Assembly: GCA_013397845.1 (NCBI GenBank)
Contig: VZTG01007436.1
Location: forward strand, 1,981,981 to 2,045,980
From: Melanocharis versteri
Taxonomy: Eukaryota > Chordata > Aves > Passeriformes > Melanocharitidae
Direction: 5' to 3'
Length of the DNA stretch: 64,000 bases
The notes beneath the pieces were generated by a model. The model had not been told where the DNA came from. It was given only the letters and a program-made list of their open reading frames with translations, and searched no databases. Shown here one piece after another: positions 12,721-27,400 of this stretch; the stretch's first letter is position 1, and the number at the start of each line of letters is the position of its first letter. The position numbers and the translations under genes were made by a program.

Positions 12721-15700
12721 GTTGGTGTGTGGAAGAAAATTATTCTGGTAATATGGTGGTTAAACTTTTTATATCTATCTATCTGTGAATTTTTTTCTAC
12801 TCCCTTTCCTATCAGTCAGCTGTTGCAGCTGGGCTTCTAATCTCCTTTTTGCCTAGAAGAAAATCTTAACAATAATCCTGAGTTTGATGTCAGAGAGAAA
12901 CTAGAGAACTGGGGTAGAGGGTCACCAATGTACTGGGGAATGGGTTTAAGCTGCAAAACAACACAAAGGATGCTGACAGTCCACATTTTCCTGGGCTTTA
13001 AACAAAGTCTTTGGTAAGTTTAAAGAATCTTCTCCTTGCATGACTAAACCTATTGATGGTTTAGAGAAAAAGCTGCCTTAGAAGGCTTAAGGCTGAACCT
13101 TCTTTCCAATGCTACTGAAAACCTTAAGATGTTAAATTTTTTTACATTGTATAATTGGAGAAAAATTGCAGAGGGGCAATTGAACTAAGAATAAACTATG
13201 TGAATGAATGGTATGGCTTCTTTTTGTGGCCATATCTAGTAAAACTCCTGTGTAATGTACCTTTTAGATGAATTTAATTTCCATTTACACTTTACATCTG
13301 GAGCTAATCTTTTTACAAAATCCCACACAGGAAAGTAAACTAATGAAAAAAGCCTATAATTTAATACTTACAGGTTTCTAAAAATAAAATCGACATCAGA
13401 AATAGACTGGTGAGATTTTCTGAAAAACAAACAAACCAAAAAACAACAAACAGAAAATTGCTATTATACCAAATTAAACAAACGGCGCAAGTTGTAATGT
13501 GTTGCAAGTGATGCTGCTGTTTGGTTTTCTAGTTAAACAATTTTTTCTTTGTACTATTAGTAGAGTAGGGACATCAAACACACTGTTTCACTGAGGTGGC
13601 AGGCAGTGTCATGTTTGATAATCTACATATGAAAGCATAACTTTTAAAGTCAAGATTTTGAGACAGAATCTGCTTTATCTGTCTTGGACCTTATTTTAGC
13701 AGACAAAAACCTGAATATGCTGACGTGTGCTGTGAAATTTTAATTGAATTGTTAATGACACTTTGGAGTGACAAAGCATGTGAGAAACTTCCAAGAACTG
13801 ATCATGGGAAGCCCTTTTTCTTACTGTTACAAAACAGAAGACACTGGGAACTTGACAAGTCCAAGTGTCTGAGGCCAGGGGAATAATTGATAGCAGGCTG
13901 CCTGTATCCAAGGTCCTTTAGCAGTAATTGCAAGCAGGATCTGACTCTCTGATCTCACCAGTGGTATTCACCATGCCAAAACGACCAGGCTTTGACAGAT
14001 TGCTTTCCTACAGTAATAACTTAGGCATGTTCCCTTTCTCACATGAGGCCACACATCCCTCCCACTGGAGAAAATGAGTTGCTTCTTTTTTTAACAGGGC
14101 ACTGTTAAAATAACTCTCTTCTATTATATAAGCCCAGTAGTGCCAGGGGACTGAATTTATATGGTTATAAACAAGAGATATTACTTTAGAATACCACAAT
14201 GTTATGTTTCACAATTTCTATAAGATTTCAAATATTTTGAAAATAATGTGTGTGTGTATGGGTTTCTCCTTCTTGCTCTTAAAAGAGACCCAAAATGCCA
14301 CATTTTATATTTAATTGCTTTCATCTCTCCCTGATTTTTATAAAGTGAGTACTGACTTGTATTCAGATTTATATATTAGATGAATCCAAGTCCCCAGAGT
14401 GGAATTTAAAACTATTATTTATTCTGCATAGGTTGAAATGGGACCTATTTTATTTGAGTTTTTTAAACCTCCCCATGTTTGGTCCATGTTACATTTTGAT
14501 ACTTTCATGTGTTGTGTTTGTTCCTCCCACACCCTTTAAAAACTTTTTTGTTTTGTTTTTGTTTTCTTTTTTTTCCTTTTGTTTCTTCTGGAATCTACTT
14601 TTTTTTTCTGTAAACTGTGATTGAGAGCTGTAATGTCCTGGATGATGTATAGCAGTCCTGGATTTATACTCCTTTTAGTGACAGGATTTTACTAATTCTG
14701 ATATAAGGACTCCTGTGTGCTACTCTACGGTGGTCTGTGTTCTCTGGCGCAGTTAAAAGCCTGGCAGCTCCACCCTATAGCTGTCTAAACAAGGTTTCTC
14801 ACCAGGCACTAACTTCAAAAGAACTACAGTAAGCTAAGACTATGGGAAATTGTAACCACAATATTAAGTTTATAAAAACTGAACTTCTACAATGACTGCC
14901 ACTTTCACTAATGTGTGCTAATATTTAAGAAAGCTAAGGTATGTTTCCGAAACTGTTAAAGGGGGATGGTTTTATGACTCTGAACTGCAAATAAAAAGTG
15001 GTAAGAATGCAAGGTTCTTAGCTGTGAAAATAGATTGTATGCACATGGTAGAATGCTTACGATGACTGGCATCTGGTTAGTTACTCCGTGGTACTTTGGA
15101 ATAAAGAACTCTAAGGGCAGATTTAGACTCTTGAGCAGAGGTGAGAAGATTGGAAGGTAAAGTCATGTAGTTATTGCTCATTAACTCCCAAATCTGTGAG
15201 AGACTGCAGAAAAATTCAGGTGATCTGCCCATAAATGCCATTGGTACCAGTGAAGAGGTTCTTGCACAGTCATGGTGACATCAGGGATCCAATCCTGTGG
15301 TCTTGGCATAGCCTGGCAAGACCTAACATTTTTTTTACCTAGGGAATATTGGGCCATGTAAGTGTTCTTTCTTTTTTTTTTTTTTAATTGTTTTTTTTAT
15401 TCCTTTGTCTCCCTTGAGTTGAGTTAACCTCACATTTTTTTTGAAACTGTAAAGAATAGCTTGAAAATTATTAATGGAAAACTTCAATCTGTGAACATAC
15501 TGCTGTAGTTCTCAAGAAATAACTTCAAGTGTGTAGCTTTAAAGTGAGATGAATTGTTCACCATATACCTGATGGGTCATGTAGCTTACTCATAAGCTTT
15601 TATAAACTTTGGGGATCATGTGAACACTTTTAGAGGCTATCGCTAGAGCTTTGACTTGCTTTGGTCGTTGCAAATAAATCTTTATTTGTAATAAGGTGGA

Positions 15701-16400
15701 AAAATACAGGACAAAAATGAAGCTAGGGTATTAAAAGTAATTGAGTTTTGGGGTCAAGCCCAATTTATTAAAATGAAAGAAACAGAAGGAAGAGTGAAGC
15801 TTGGCACTGGTTTTGCAACAATGATTTATCTGCACCTTGAGCCCATCCTTTGGACAGACCTTTGTTTGAACTGCAGCTGGCTTGGTTTATGTATGACCTG
15901 TTGGGAACTGAGGTTGTAATGAAAAACAGTTATTCTTTCAAATTACTCACAAGAAGTGGTGCCTATTTTATCAAGTGCTCTTCTTAATTTGGCAAGTGGT
16001 AAGACTTTTAATATTTATTTTTTCTCCATTAATCACACTGTATCTCATAAGAAGTCTAAACACAGTGATGAAATACTGTATGCTTTCCTTAAAGCATTCT
16101 GACGACAAATGCTTCTCTAGAGAGCAGCTGTCATGATGTCTTACCATTAATTAATGAAATTATTTGTTGAGGTTTTGTGTGTGTGTTGCCATATTATGAA
16201 CTTTCCAAAATTCTTCTGGGATCAGGATTGAGTGTCACAATTTTGCAGACTAGCTAGTGATTATAGGTTTACAGGACAATAAAGAATGAGGAAAGAGTAA
16301 CTGTTTAAAAAAGTAGAAATGCAAAACTTACAGCCCTTTCATTGTTTATAACAAATTTAAGATGACAATTTACTTATGAAACTGGGATTGATTTGGAGTT

Positions 16401-16404
<4 letters not shown>
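12721..16404. other. Non-coding DNA with short T runs
   Basis: AT-rich sequence with T-rich low-complexity patches around 14540-14610 and a 14-T run at 15372-15385. No coding exon, RNA gene or recognised transposon was seen. Confidence 0.65.
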
Positions 16405-16431
<27 letters not shown>

Positions 16432-16432
16432 T
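16405..16432. repeat. Poly-T run of 28
   Basis: Twenty-eight uninterrupted T on the + strand, followed by GGTTTGGG. No retrocopy body or target-site duplication was recognised beside it. It is likely to be length-variable and error-prone in reads. Confidence 0.95.
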
Positions 16433-18844
16433 GGTTTGGGTACCACCCTCTTTAGATGTAAACTATATGTTCTGAACTGTGCAAAGTAAACATAGCTGTC
16501 CTGTTAATCTGTTAACATCTAAAGGTTGAATAATAGTAGTTTGGGGACAACCTGAAGAGGATGATAACTAACATTGTGTCATTGTGTGTCTCTTACCAAA
16601 TAACAGAGCTCAAATGCTCAGGGAAAATGGGAGTGCTAAAGTAAGATGAATTCATATATATATACATTTTTAAAATTTTTTGAGGTCTATGGAGGCAAAG
16701 TAGTTGTCTTACATACAGACACTTTCAGAGATCCGAATGAGATATTACTTGGAAGCCAAAAATTGGATATGTAATAAGTAGTTCTACCCCTTGATGTTAT
16801 TAAAGCTGCCGACAATACTCTCTTTCCACACTTTTTCTAGTATTTTTGTTCTCATACAAATGTAGCACCAGTCTGTTTACTAAATTGTTATGCATCTTCT
16901 CTCATTGCTTTAATCCACAATTAAATAGCCTGTTTGTAGTAACCTCTTGCCACAAAAGAAAGAAATTGCATCTGCTGCTGAAGAAGACATTAGATTCAGA
17001 GGTATTATTGTTCCCTTTAGTTTTATGAAAGCTGGAGAGTTTGGGTAAGTAGAATATGATGCTGAAATAGTATTTTTTTACTTGTTGGCTCTTAGAATTT
17101 GGCACTAATTCTCAGTATTTATACTCCGTTCAGTGGTACACACAGAACATCGCTATTTTTAATATGGGTCATTTTGTTAAGAGATATACTTGAGATCAGT
17201 TTGTTGATCAGAATTATCCATATATTGATATATTAATCAATAAATTTTTAGTGAGAACACTAGTAACATTAGTTGCCTTACGTCTGTGGAATTATTTGTT
17301 TCTCTTGATGTTTTTGAACAGTATTGACTCTAACATGCTGGCTAAAAGTATAATTAGCAGTTCCTTTTTCTTGTATTAGGGATGCTTCTGCAATTTTTGG
17401 CATAAATAATTTTTCAGTTTCATTCTTAAATAATGTCCATCACACAACACTAATAAAAATGACATGCTTTGAGCACAATTTAGGTAGGGTTCCTGGGACT
17501 CCTTGTCTCCTGAATCATGATTGTTGTGTAACTAGTAACTGGGCCCACAACTACTTCATCACTAGCAATGAGCTCTGAAGCCCTGTTCAGTTCCATTGTT
17601 TGAGTTGAATTTTCTTGTTTTAATAGTTTCCCATTGCAAGAATTCTGTATTTGGACTTCTTACAGCATCTTTTGTTTCCTAGAAGTGCTGAGAAGATGGA
17701 AGTATTTGCTTAAAGAATAAACAGTTGGATTTAAATTCAGAGGTTGGTTTTTTTGGTGGTTTTTGTTTTTTGTTGTTTTTTTTTTTCTTCTGAGAAGTGA
17801 AAGCAGAGCAGTATATTCTTTCAGTCTGGCACAAAGTGGCTGTTATAGTATATTTTGCATTAATTCATGGAGGGACACTTGCCTAAATCACTTTCTGTCT
17901 CTTGTGGAAGTCTTTGATCCCAGTGACAGTTTGACTGCATTAGTGAGAGTGTATTGGTTAATCCTTTGCTTAACTTGTTCTTTTTGGCACAGCCAGGGGC
18001 CTTTCCAAAGATAATCTGTCAGCATAGGCTAAATCCTAATCAAACAGGCCAAAAGAGGAGCTGGGAGATGTGTTGTAGGCTGAGGAAGTCCTTTCGGGTC
18101 TAGATATTTTTTTTTATATGGTACTTTTCAGTGTACTCTGAAAAGGTAAGCTTTTATATAGGCCTTACCTTGTCATAAGGGCTTGCATTCTCTTTGAACA
18201 CATTGGTTAAAGAGTGCATGTCAGAGGCTATAAATGCAGTACATCTGATTTGCTATCAGCAGCTGGTTTTGGTAGGTGTCTGGATCTGTTCAATCCGCTT
18301 CGTCATTTTGTACTGAACAATACATCTGAATTTCTAGTTTCATAAGGTAAAAAACTGATGAAGACAGAAATCTTCCTCATTGAAAATGTGCTATCTGAAA
18401 AACCCGGTCACATGTGAATGGTTAAGGTTCTAAGCCAAAACCCTTCTTTTTCACTGCAAGTGAATGAAAAAGGAAACTACCATCCAAACTGGGAGAGTTC
18501 TAGGTTGCTTTTAACCTGACTCTAATGAATTACCACTGGTAAAGCCTACACGAGACATTAAAGTTACAAACAGTATCCTTCACTGCCTAGCGTAAAATCA
18601 ACTGGTGTACATTAATCTACTTTTGCAGAATAAGTTTGAACTACAAAAGATCAGGAGAGGTCTTTTCTTTCTCCAAAATAAAATATATCTTGGTATTATT
18701 CATTATTAGTAGAGGTAACGTCAAAGCTGTTCTTTCAGAATTGAAGTGTTTCAGTTTCTTTGCAGAATGGTGCTTAAAAAGTGCTTATTAATGTACAAGT
18801 GGAGGGAAACCTGAGATACATTTTTTCCCTTGTCAGTTCAGCAA
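16433..18844. other. Non-coding DNA, nothing recognised
   Basis: Unique AT-rich sequence. A T/G-rich patch at about 17741-17790 creates a spurious open frame beginning with Phe-rich residues. No splice-site pairs around coding-like sequence were seen. Confidence 0.65.
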
Positions 18845-19020
18845 TCAACTGTAATAAGAGCTGATGTAAAATTTTCATACACTTTAAAGCATTCTTTAAT
18901 GTCTTTATGCTACTTGAAACACTTTCCATTTTCATTTCACTTAACAAGCATATTGGGATATTCTTTATGCAGATAAAACAAGCTTAAATAAAGTTGTTAA
19001 AAATGCCTCCAAGTAAATTG
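18845..19020. promoter_or_regulatory. Candidate conserved non-coding element (weak)
   Basis: An AT-rich but non-repetitive block with many CTTTA / CATTCTTTAATG-like words and no long homopolymers, a texture typical of vertebrate conserved non-coding elements. No specific factor-site cluster can be claimed. Conservation was not checked. Confidence 0.2.
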
Positions 19021-21289
19021 CTTGTATATTCCTTTTACTCTACTTTTTCCTTCCCTTACACTTAACATGATTAAACTGAATGTTATAATATAGCTCATGC
19101 TAAATGGTTCTATGATTCATATCAGCCTTATTACTGTCAGCTCAGCCAAAACAATTTCACTTTCACTTGTGCCACTCAACTATGTAGTGGTATTATGGCA
19201 AACATGGGATGTCTGATTGAGATGCAAATATGTTTCATCTTTCTCCATAACATTTTACCCCTTTTTCTACATAGCCAGTTTTTCAGTTGGTTTCTCATTT
19301 AGATTTGGTGGATGCCTTAGGACTGTGACAAAATATTCCATTGATGTTCAACAGAAAAAGTGTATGAGGCTGCACATTATTTAGTCACCCTAATTAATGG
19401 ACTAAAAGAGATTTTGGCAGGGAAAAACACACCCAAACCCCCAAACCTTGCTATGTGTTTTGCTTTTTGACATATAAACAGATTATGCTGATTGTCCAGT
19501 TGAAATTGTCTAAACTAATAGAGAGGGGAAACGGATGAAGGTCATCTCTGGCTGAGATTCTGATACTGGAGGGCTTTGCTGATTAAAGGGCAGGTGGCAT
19601 TTTGTGATCCACAGAGGATTTGTTTCTGCCTCTACACTGCCATATTCTTTGTATGCTGATCAGGTTGGGAATAAGTTGTGAAGGTACTTACAAGGTATTT
19701 AGGATACCCGTGTTCCTGAGAGCCTTTCCCATGAATTATATTGTAGAGGAGGCTTTACAAGGGTATTGATATTTTTTTTTGCTAACTTCAGTGCCTATAG
19801 CATGAATGGCACCTGAATCTGTATCATCTACAGAGGTTCCCTGTGTTTCACACCTCTATTAGAACTGGGGTGATTTCATGGGTCCTAGGGTGGGACTTCT
19901 GAAGGATGTTAATCTCTCAAACATAGAACTATCTTTTTGTAGTGTCTATTGCATAGTGCAAGGAAAAATTCGGATCGTAGAAATGGAGTTATGTGGTCAG
20001 AAGACACAGATGAGTTTTTGTTAATATATTGGGCAGAGCTGCTAGAGCTAGCTTCGAATCTCAACCAGTTGAGAAATTGGATACCTCACCTTCTCTTGTT
20101 CAAACTGCATCTCAAGTCTGTTTTATGGCTTTTTGTAGCTATGTATTTATCTGAAGAGTAGTATATGGCTTTTGGAAAGAACAAAAGAGTTCTTATCTGT
20201 TTTGAGTAGAATGAATCCTGTTTTCTTTGAATCTTTGGTGTGGGCTGCTTTTATGCCTTTTCTATCCCAAATTATTTTCCTTGTGCAGAGGGCAAATTTC
20301 AATCTCACAGCATTAACTTTTCCCTTTCTAAGACTTACAGAGACTGGATGGAGCCACAAGGTCTTTGGGCAGTTCTATTTGGATAGTTTCATGGAGTTTA
20401 AAGAATTATTTTATACAGTTCTAGTGAAAAGCTGCTACTGGGTGGCCATGGAAGGGGATATTTTGAGTTTTCTTGTCTTATTTTAACATGTTATGCTGAC
20501 CGAGGCCTGATCTATTAAAATGATGTTACAGACCTAAGTTTTAGGCTGTTTTTGAAAACTGTAGTGTATAAGTATTCCTAGTAAGACAGGGATATGTTTG
20601 ACAGGTTGTTTTCCTATCCTTTGGCATGCTATCTTGATTCTTCCTCCCAGTTATTTTGTCTGCATTTTTTATTTTCATTGCCCTTTTTTTTGTTGCTATT
20701 TACTGTTTATCTTTGTTTATCTTCCTTTTCATTAATTGGAAATACTAGTTTCATTAATATGAATTTCATATATCAACCTACTCCTAAGGTTTGACAAATG
20801 ATTAGATTTTTAAAAATACACCAATCTGAGAGAAGTTTTGAATGATCATGGATATCTGTCTCTGAAATTTCTGTCAGCACATAGTGAGAAAAGTGTTTTG
20901 GGATACACAAACTCTTGAGTTAGGTTCACAATGTGTACTGTTGAATAAATTATGCCTACTGTTAGAAGTAGTAGGAATAAATATGCACTCTTCAGTTAGA
21001 ACAGTGAGTGGCAGTTTTCTGCCTGGGCACAGGAATCCTCTTGGGGTTTTTCATATGGTGGCAATTATTTCCCTGGCTGCGTTAGCATGACTGTAAAGTA
21101 AACCAAGTAATAAATTAGGAAGATGGAGTAGAAGATGTAGAGCCTCAGCCTAGGTAAACTGTTTTGAACTATGCAGTCATACCTGTGATGCTACAGAGGA
21201 AGGTAAATAATTGTTTCCATAACATGGTGCTAGTCAATGTGGTGCATTGTGACACTTTGGTTAGCTGCTATCCTTGCAGGTAAAAGAAT
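19021..21289. other. Non-coding DNA, nothing recognised
   Basis: Unique AT-rich sequence. Open frames of 70 to 104 codons at 19949-20486 lack any recognisable domain or splice context. A short GGTTCTATGATTC string near 19107-19119 recalls the CR1 3' terminal repeat, but nothing upstream supports a CR1 copy. Confidence 0.6.
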
Positions 21290-21440
21290 AAACATGTTGG
21301 GGGAGTGCGAGGCAGGATCCTGATTGACTGCAGCAGCAGGCGATTAATGGGCAACAACGCTCTGACAGGAACTGCTGACAAGGCGATAATGAGATTAGCA
21401 CCTTCTGATTCTTTTATTAACAAGTAGCCAAAGAATCATT
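21290..21440. promoter_or_regulatory. Candidate conserved non-coding element
   Basis: A locally GC-richer block with a CpG (GGGAGTGCGAGG, near 21301), GCAGCAGCAGGCGATTAATGG and CAAGGCGATAATGAG. CGATTAA and CGATAAT are homeodomain/Cut-like words. The complexity contrasts with the flanks. The call is an inference from texture only. Confidence 0.28.
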
Positions 21441-24400
21441 TGGGCATGTCAGTAGATAATGATGGAAATTAAGGGACACTCTGGAACCTTTGGGTAGCAG
21501 ATCATACACCTAGTGCTCTGAAGGGTGACTTGCAGATTAACTGAATCATCTCCAATTGCAAATGTAGTCACTGAATATGATGGTATTAGTTAAATATAAA
21601 AAGAGTGGATTTATTACTGCATTTCTTTATGTATGTTAGTTATTCAGGCATGTTGCAATGCAACAGTTTGTTTTATACATGGAGCACTTGCTTGCTTTGA
21701 AAAAGTATTGTCACCAGTAGTTGTACCATATGAAAAATTTCTTTTTTTTATGGAGCGTTCTTGGAGTTATGACAGATGATTTGGAGTTACTGTGGACTAG
21801 TTAGCATTTTTCCTTATTGCGATGCTTGTCTTGGTATTGATGTGTAAAAACAATGGCTTTTGGGATAAGAGGGGGGAATTATTATGACTGGAAGGAGGCA
21901 TTTGAGAGTTACAGAGAGGTGGGGGAATAAGAAAAATGGAGAAAGGTATAGATAATTTCAGTATGTGAATACTTGAGAGGACTAGAGAGTGACTAGAAGT
22001 ACAAGACTGTAAGAGTAAGCATATGTGAAAGAAAATGGACACAAACATATTGAAGATTTTATTTTGCGTCTGGGAGGTAGTGCATTTGTTTCTGGGAAAA
22101 AACTGTATTTACACCTGTAAAAGGAAATGGGTCTATAGGTGTGATTGTGGTGGAAGAGTATGAGAAAGAAGACAAAGGCCTAAGGAGGGTAAAAATTTAA
22201 AAATAAGAAAGGAAAAGAATAAATATGAACATGATGAAAGAGTTAGGCTGTTTGTAGGAGATGGTTTGGCATTTTTCTTACTTTGCTGTTCTTCCAGATA
22301 ATATCACTGCATAGAAGTTTAATTTTCTTGATGGGTGGGAGAAGGAAATTAATGGATATTTTCAATATTAATAGCTACAAAGGTATTTTATGAATACATT
22401 TAATTGACTGTTTCATCAACATTAATTCCATTTAACATGGAAATCTGGTAAGAATGTTGCCATGATTTTGTATTTGACCAAGTTAAAGCAACTGAATATT
22501 TATCATGCTACTCTAAGTTGGCTTGGAGGCTTTTTCCTAGGGGATTACATTGGTGCAATTACTCAGGTTGTGCGAATGTGAAAGGAAGCACAGATGTGCA
22601 GATTGGCTTGATTTAACCCTCCTTTAGATCAAATTAATTTTAAGATATAACTGATACAAATGCTTACTTTTTATGCTTAATTACAGTCAGGATGACTGTT
22701 CTCCACAGTAGACAATTCATTAGTGTTTAGGTTCAGATCACCTAAGTACTCTTGAAAAAGCTGCTCAAACTTCTGTGGAATCAAAAGAAATTACGTAAGT
22801 TTGGAACTTCCCACCCTGAGGATATCATAAGTGCTCCACACGTTGGATCCCAGAACTTGGCTGCCATCACTTTCTTTTTTTTTTGAAGATAACATGGGTT
22901 TTAATTGTGTTCATGTGCTTGTTAAAGATCAGTGATGCATGCCACTGTCATCCTCTTAAAATTCTCTTTTGTGGCTTTGAGATTCTCAGAGTACTCTGCT
23001 CCAACTTAAAATAGTCTTGAAATCTCCATTATTTGGATGTTCTGTTTTCTTGAGCAGCTGATAGCTCAGTGTTAGAAGGAAATCAGCAGTGCCAACACAG
23101 CACAGAGAAGGCTGTCTGCTTACCTTTATATTAATATATCTCTAATCATTAAGAAAATGGAAAGAGGAAAAAAGGGAGCCATTCTGAAGTCAAGAATAAT
23201 GGCTTGCTTTACAGCAGTGTTTTCTTGACATGGCAGAGCTTGCTCATTTGTGTCTCAGACTTTCCTGTTATTCAACCAAGTAAAAGGGTTGTCAATCTGT
23301 TTTAAGCGAAGAAAATTGAACTGGGTTTTTCAGGAGTATTGGTCGGCTTAGTTATGCCAAGCTGTTTCTTTGGATGGTAATAATAGATTTGTGCTTCAGC
23401 AGTATCTCTGACACAGTTGACTAGTTTTTAAGTTTACTTTTTTTTCCCACCCCTTCTCTGAAAAGCAAGTTGCCACCTGTACCTGGAATGGAAAGATGCG
23501 ATCCAGTTGTTCCTTTTAAAAACATTTTTTAAAGAGAAGGTATCTGATTTGGTTGAGTTGAATTATATTTCACTCCTGTCTTTCTTTGCTAATTTCTCTC
23601 TTAGAGGCACATTAAAGCAGTTTGGAATATTTTATCAGTAACAATATATTAACAGGGAAAACAATAAACCTGAGGCACTGGTTCTCATAATTCCTTTTTA
23701 GTTCACTTATTTTTTTAACCAGTTTTTACAAACCAAATGTTAATGCATATGCTTGATTGCTAACCACCTCTGGGCATCAAACCTGTTTTTTCTTGAGTGC
23801 AATAAGTGATTATCCAACTCATGCTGCTCAGAAAAAGAGGTTTTGTTTTAATAAGCAGTTTGCAGTTTGGCACACAATGCTGAGGAAAGCAACATTATCT
23901 CCAGCAGTAAACTCTGCAGTCATTGCAAAGCTTGACAAGAAAATGATTGAGTCTGTTTGTTATACCTTTGTGGTGCTGCCACTGCTGCTGATGGAAATGT
24001 TGCTGTTTATTCAGCAATGCAATAACACTTTCTGTAATTTATGGATGCACATTCCCCAGATTACTAAAGGTAATATTGTTGACTAAAGGAAAGTATACGA
24101 ATGGATAGTTTCGGTTGTTCCTGTCCTTATAAAAGTGATTGACTGTTCACTTTGCACCAGGAAGAATTTGCACAGGCTCTTTCCCTCTTAACAATTACAG
24201 ATTTCCCTTCCACTGACAGTTACAAATAACACAGAGGGTTCTAAGTGGCAAAAATGTACTGACTTCCACAGGTTCAAGGGACAAAATCCTAGTAATTCTA
24301 GAACTTGCCCCTCACAGGCAGTATGCTGTTTTGAAGTTGTTTTCCATCAGTAACAAGTTCTGTCCCTATATAAGCAAGAAAGTTAAGACAACGCCTTTGT

Positions 24401-27400
24401 TGTATTTCTGCACATAGGAAGGATCGAGAAGTAGAGGACAGTGTGTGTGTGTGTATCTGTCTCTCTTGTCCTCTCTTCCCCAACATATATTTGGAGAAAT
24501 AATATGTATTTACCTGGGGGCCCTATCGTGGCTGTGTATGTTAAGCAAGGCTTGTATATGCTGTGGTATTGGCATAGGAAAACAAACAAACGAACACACA
24601 ATGTGGCAGCAGTTATGGTTACCAAATCTGGGGAAACAGGCAACTCCAGCAAGGCTAAAATTCAAGCCTTTGCTTTTCCAACATAAGGAATTTGCTTTCT
24701 CTCTTTAACAGACAAATTCTTTGTTTTGTCCCCCAGTGATGGCTCAGGTGTTGGTGAAGTGCTTCAGCTGCTTTAGAGCTCCTCTTCCAGGGCTTGTAAT
24801 TTTACAAAAAGTTTTCTTAACCCACTTACTACTTGTATTGTGTCACATTAGACTATAGAGGTGGTGTAGATCGATGTTTGGAAATGTTATGAGTAAAAGA
24901 AGATTTGACAAAACAGATTAAAAAAAATTCTCCCAAGACTGAAAAAGGAGAATGTGCATCCTTTGTTTCATGGCCAAGGTGGCTGAACCAGAATACTCAC
25001 TCACTGCCCATAACATCTGGTTAACTGTTGGCTGTCTTCAGGTAACTACCTTACGCCTTTTTCACGGGGGTAATGGTGACTGCAGGAGCTATGAAAGTAG
25101 TTTGTCTTTTCCTCCTTCATAAGGCTGGGTATTTTCAGGAGCCAGTGAAAGTAGTTTTGAGACACATGCCCTGTGCCAGAAGTATTTTAGCTTGGCTGAT
25201 GTTTTCAAGAAGCAACGTGGTTAACCTTTGTCACCTATTTGATGCTACTTGTTTTGAAGATTCCATGATTTCTGATAATTCTGTTTTATGTAGGTGTAGG
25301 TTTCTATGCCTCAGTGGAAAGTCTTCAGCAGTCTGCTTAAACTTTCTTTCCTGTAATTTTGCACTATCAGAGCAGTCTACAGAAACAGGAGTTGCAACCT
25401 CACTGGAAACAGCAGTGAAGCTAAGTTGTTAGTTTTCTTGAAGAGTTGCCTGTTAGGAAAAAAATGTTTGAATATTATTTTGTAATTCAAACACTTTCTA
25501 AGTGCTAGAAATTGCTCACACATCCTGTGTATTTCTTTTACTGTAAAATAATATTTGCTTTCTTTTTTCCCCCTTCCTCCGCTTAAGCAAATGTAAGGCA
25601 GCCCTTAAATGTCCACACGAATGGTAAGAGACTAGAGGGCTGTGCTGCTGTGTTTTTGGACTTTTTTTTTTTTTTTGTTAGAACATTTGGCATAAGAGTA
25701 TTCCTACTTTCCTACTTTCTGCACTAAATCATCACAGAAAGGAAACGAGGGACTTGTCAGCCAAGCTTGAATGCAGAAAAACTTGAATTTTCAGTATCTT
25801 AGGTTATGTATCAAATAGAGAGAGAGAGCACGATAGCTACAAATGTGAAATAGCATTCAACTTGTGCTAATATTTGCATTGGTCACCAGCTTGCTAGATA
25901 TGCAAAGTGACTTGGACAGTTAAGTTTTCCAGTAATAACTGAGTTAAAAGGAAATAAAGCCATTTCTTTCAAGTCTCATTGGCTTAATTTATAGCTTATA
26001 CAAATTATACATGTATTACTAATTGCTCTTCTTATCCAGCAGCTTAGTAGAAAGCTCTTATTTTTGAATTTTTATAAACTATCATTGTAAGCCACTTTTA
26101 TTTTTAACTGAAACACACAAATAACTTGTTCTGTCCCTAATCATGCATAATTTAATAAACATTTTTTTCAGGCTTAAAGACAGCTAATTTGATACCTCCT
26201 ATAGCATGTTCTGTTGCACTTGCAGAGTGATCTTGTGGGGAGTTCCCAGAATGATTTAAAATTACATAATTTAAAAACATCATATCACTTTCATCATCTT
26301 TGTGGAGTCTTCTTGCCAACTTCAAAAGTCTTTTGGTATAAACTCCTTTCAGAAAGATCTTTTTGAAATTATGTGTTCCCTTTAGATCCCTTTGTAAGGG
26401 TTAGCATTAAGTGCTGTGCTTTTCACTTGCATAATGCTGCTTATGGAAACACTGAACACTTACCTAATGTCTGTGTGGATTTCCTCTAGAGCTGGACAGC
26501 AAAATGTAGCTTGAAAAGCCTTACTGGTTTCTAAAATTGCAACTTTGCTTTTTTAACAACTCAGTGAGGAAAAAAATAAAACAAAGCAACCGCCCAAAGT
26601 AAAACAAAAAAACTCTTGAACTTCTATCAGCAAGAGTGGCATTGACTAACAGCTCCAATGTAATGGATGCATAACAGCATTGCAATCTGGGATATTGTTT
26701 AAATACCGTAAAAAGCCTTGTTCATTTACTCTGTCTGAGCACTGTAGAGAAAAATGGTGTGGTAATCCTACCATAGCAGGTGGTACTACTTTCATATCAG
26801 TATAAAATGAAATTCTGTGGATGGCTTTTTTTTTCTTATTCACTCTTTTTAATCTTTAAATAAGACGATTGGTAGCCTGTTGGCAAGAAAATGGGCCCTG
26901 AATTTTTATTCAAAGTTATACAAGGATGATAGTTGGAATTTTTGGCAGGAGGCAAGCCATTGCTTTTCAGAAAATGCTGTCAGGGGAAGCTTTTTCTGAG
27001 TTACCTGCTGGGTCCAAGCTCTTTTATGTTGTTGTTGTGACAGGTAGATTTATAAGGCTTGAAATTTGTACAAATCAGTTGTCATTCAGTGCAAGCTGTC
27101 AATGTGTCAAGCTGTCATGCCTGCTGTGAGGGGATGCCTGAGGGGGTGTACAAGGGGGCAACCATGGAGAAAGGAAATGAGTTCAAACAGACCTGAAATG
27201 GAGCTCACTTCTTTGGGTTTTCTGCCCCTGTAGAGCTGGCATTGATTTTTCTTGATGTTGAGCAACAGCAAACCTTAAATGACATGTTGTTAGCAATCTA
27301 AAGTTGCTGTTTATTGTCTTTTAAATGGCAGCAAATCATGCAGAAGAGAATATAGTGTGCATTTCTGAGTTGTGCATGTTTAGCAGCATCCTGTTCGTGT

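Noticed and set aside
19105..19122. CR1-like 3' terminal repeat (GGTTCTATGATTC)
   Set aside because: Too short, and no CR1 body is recognisable upstream on either strand.
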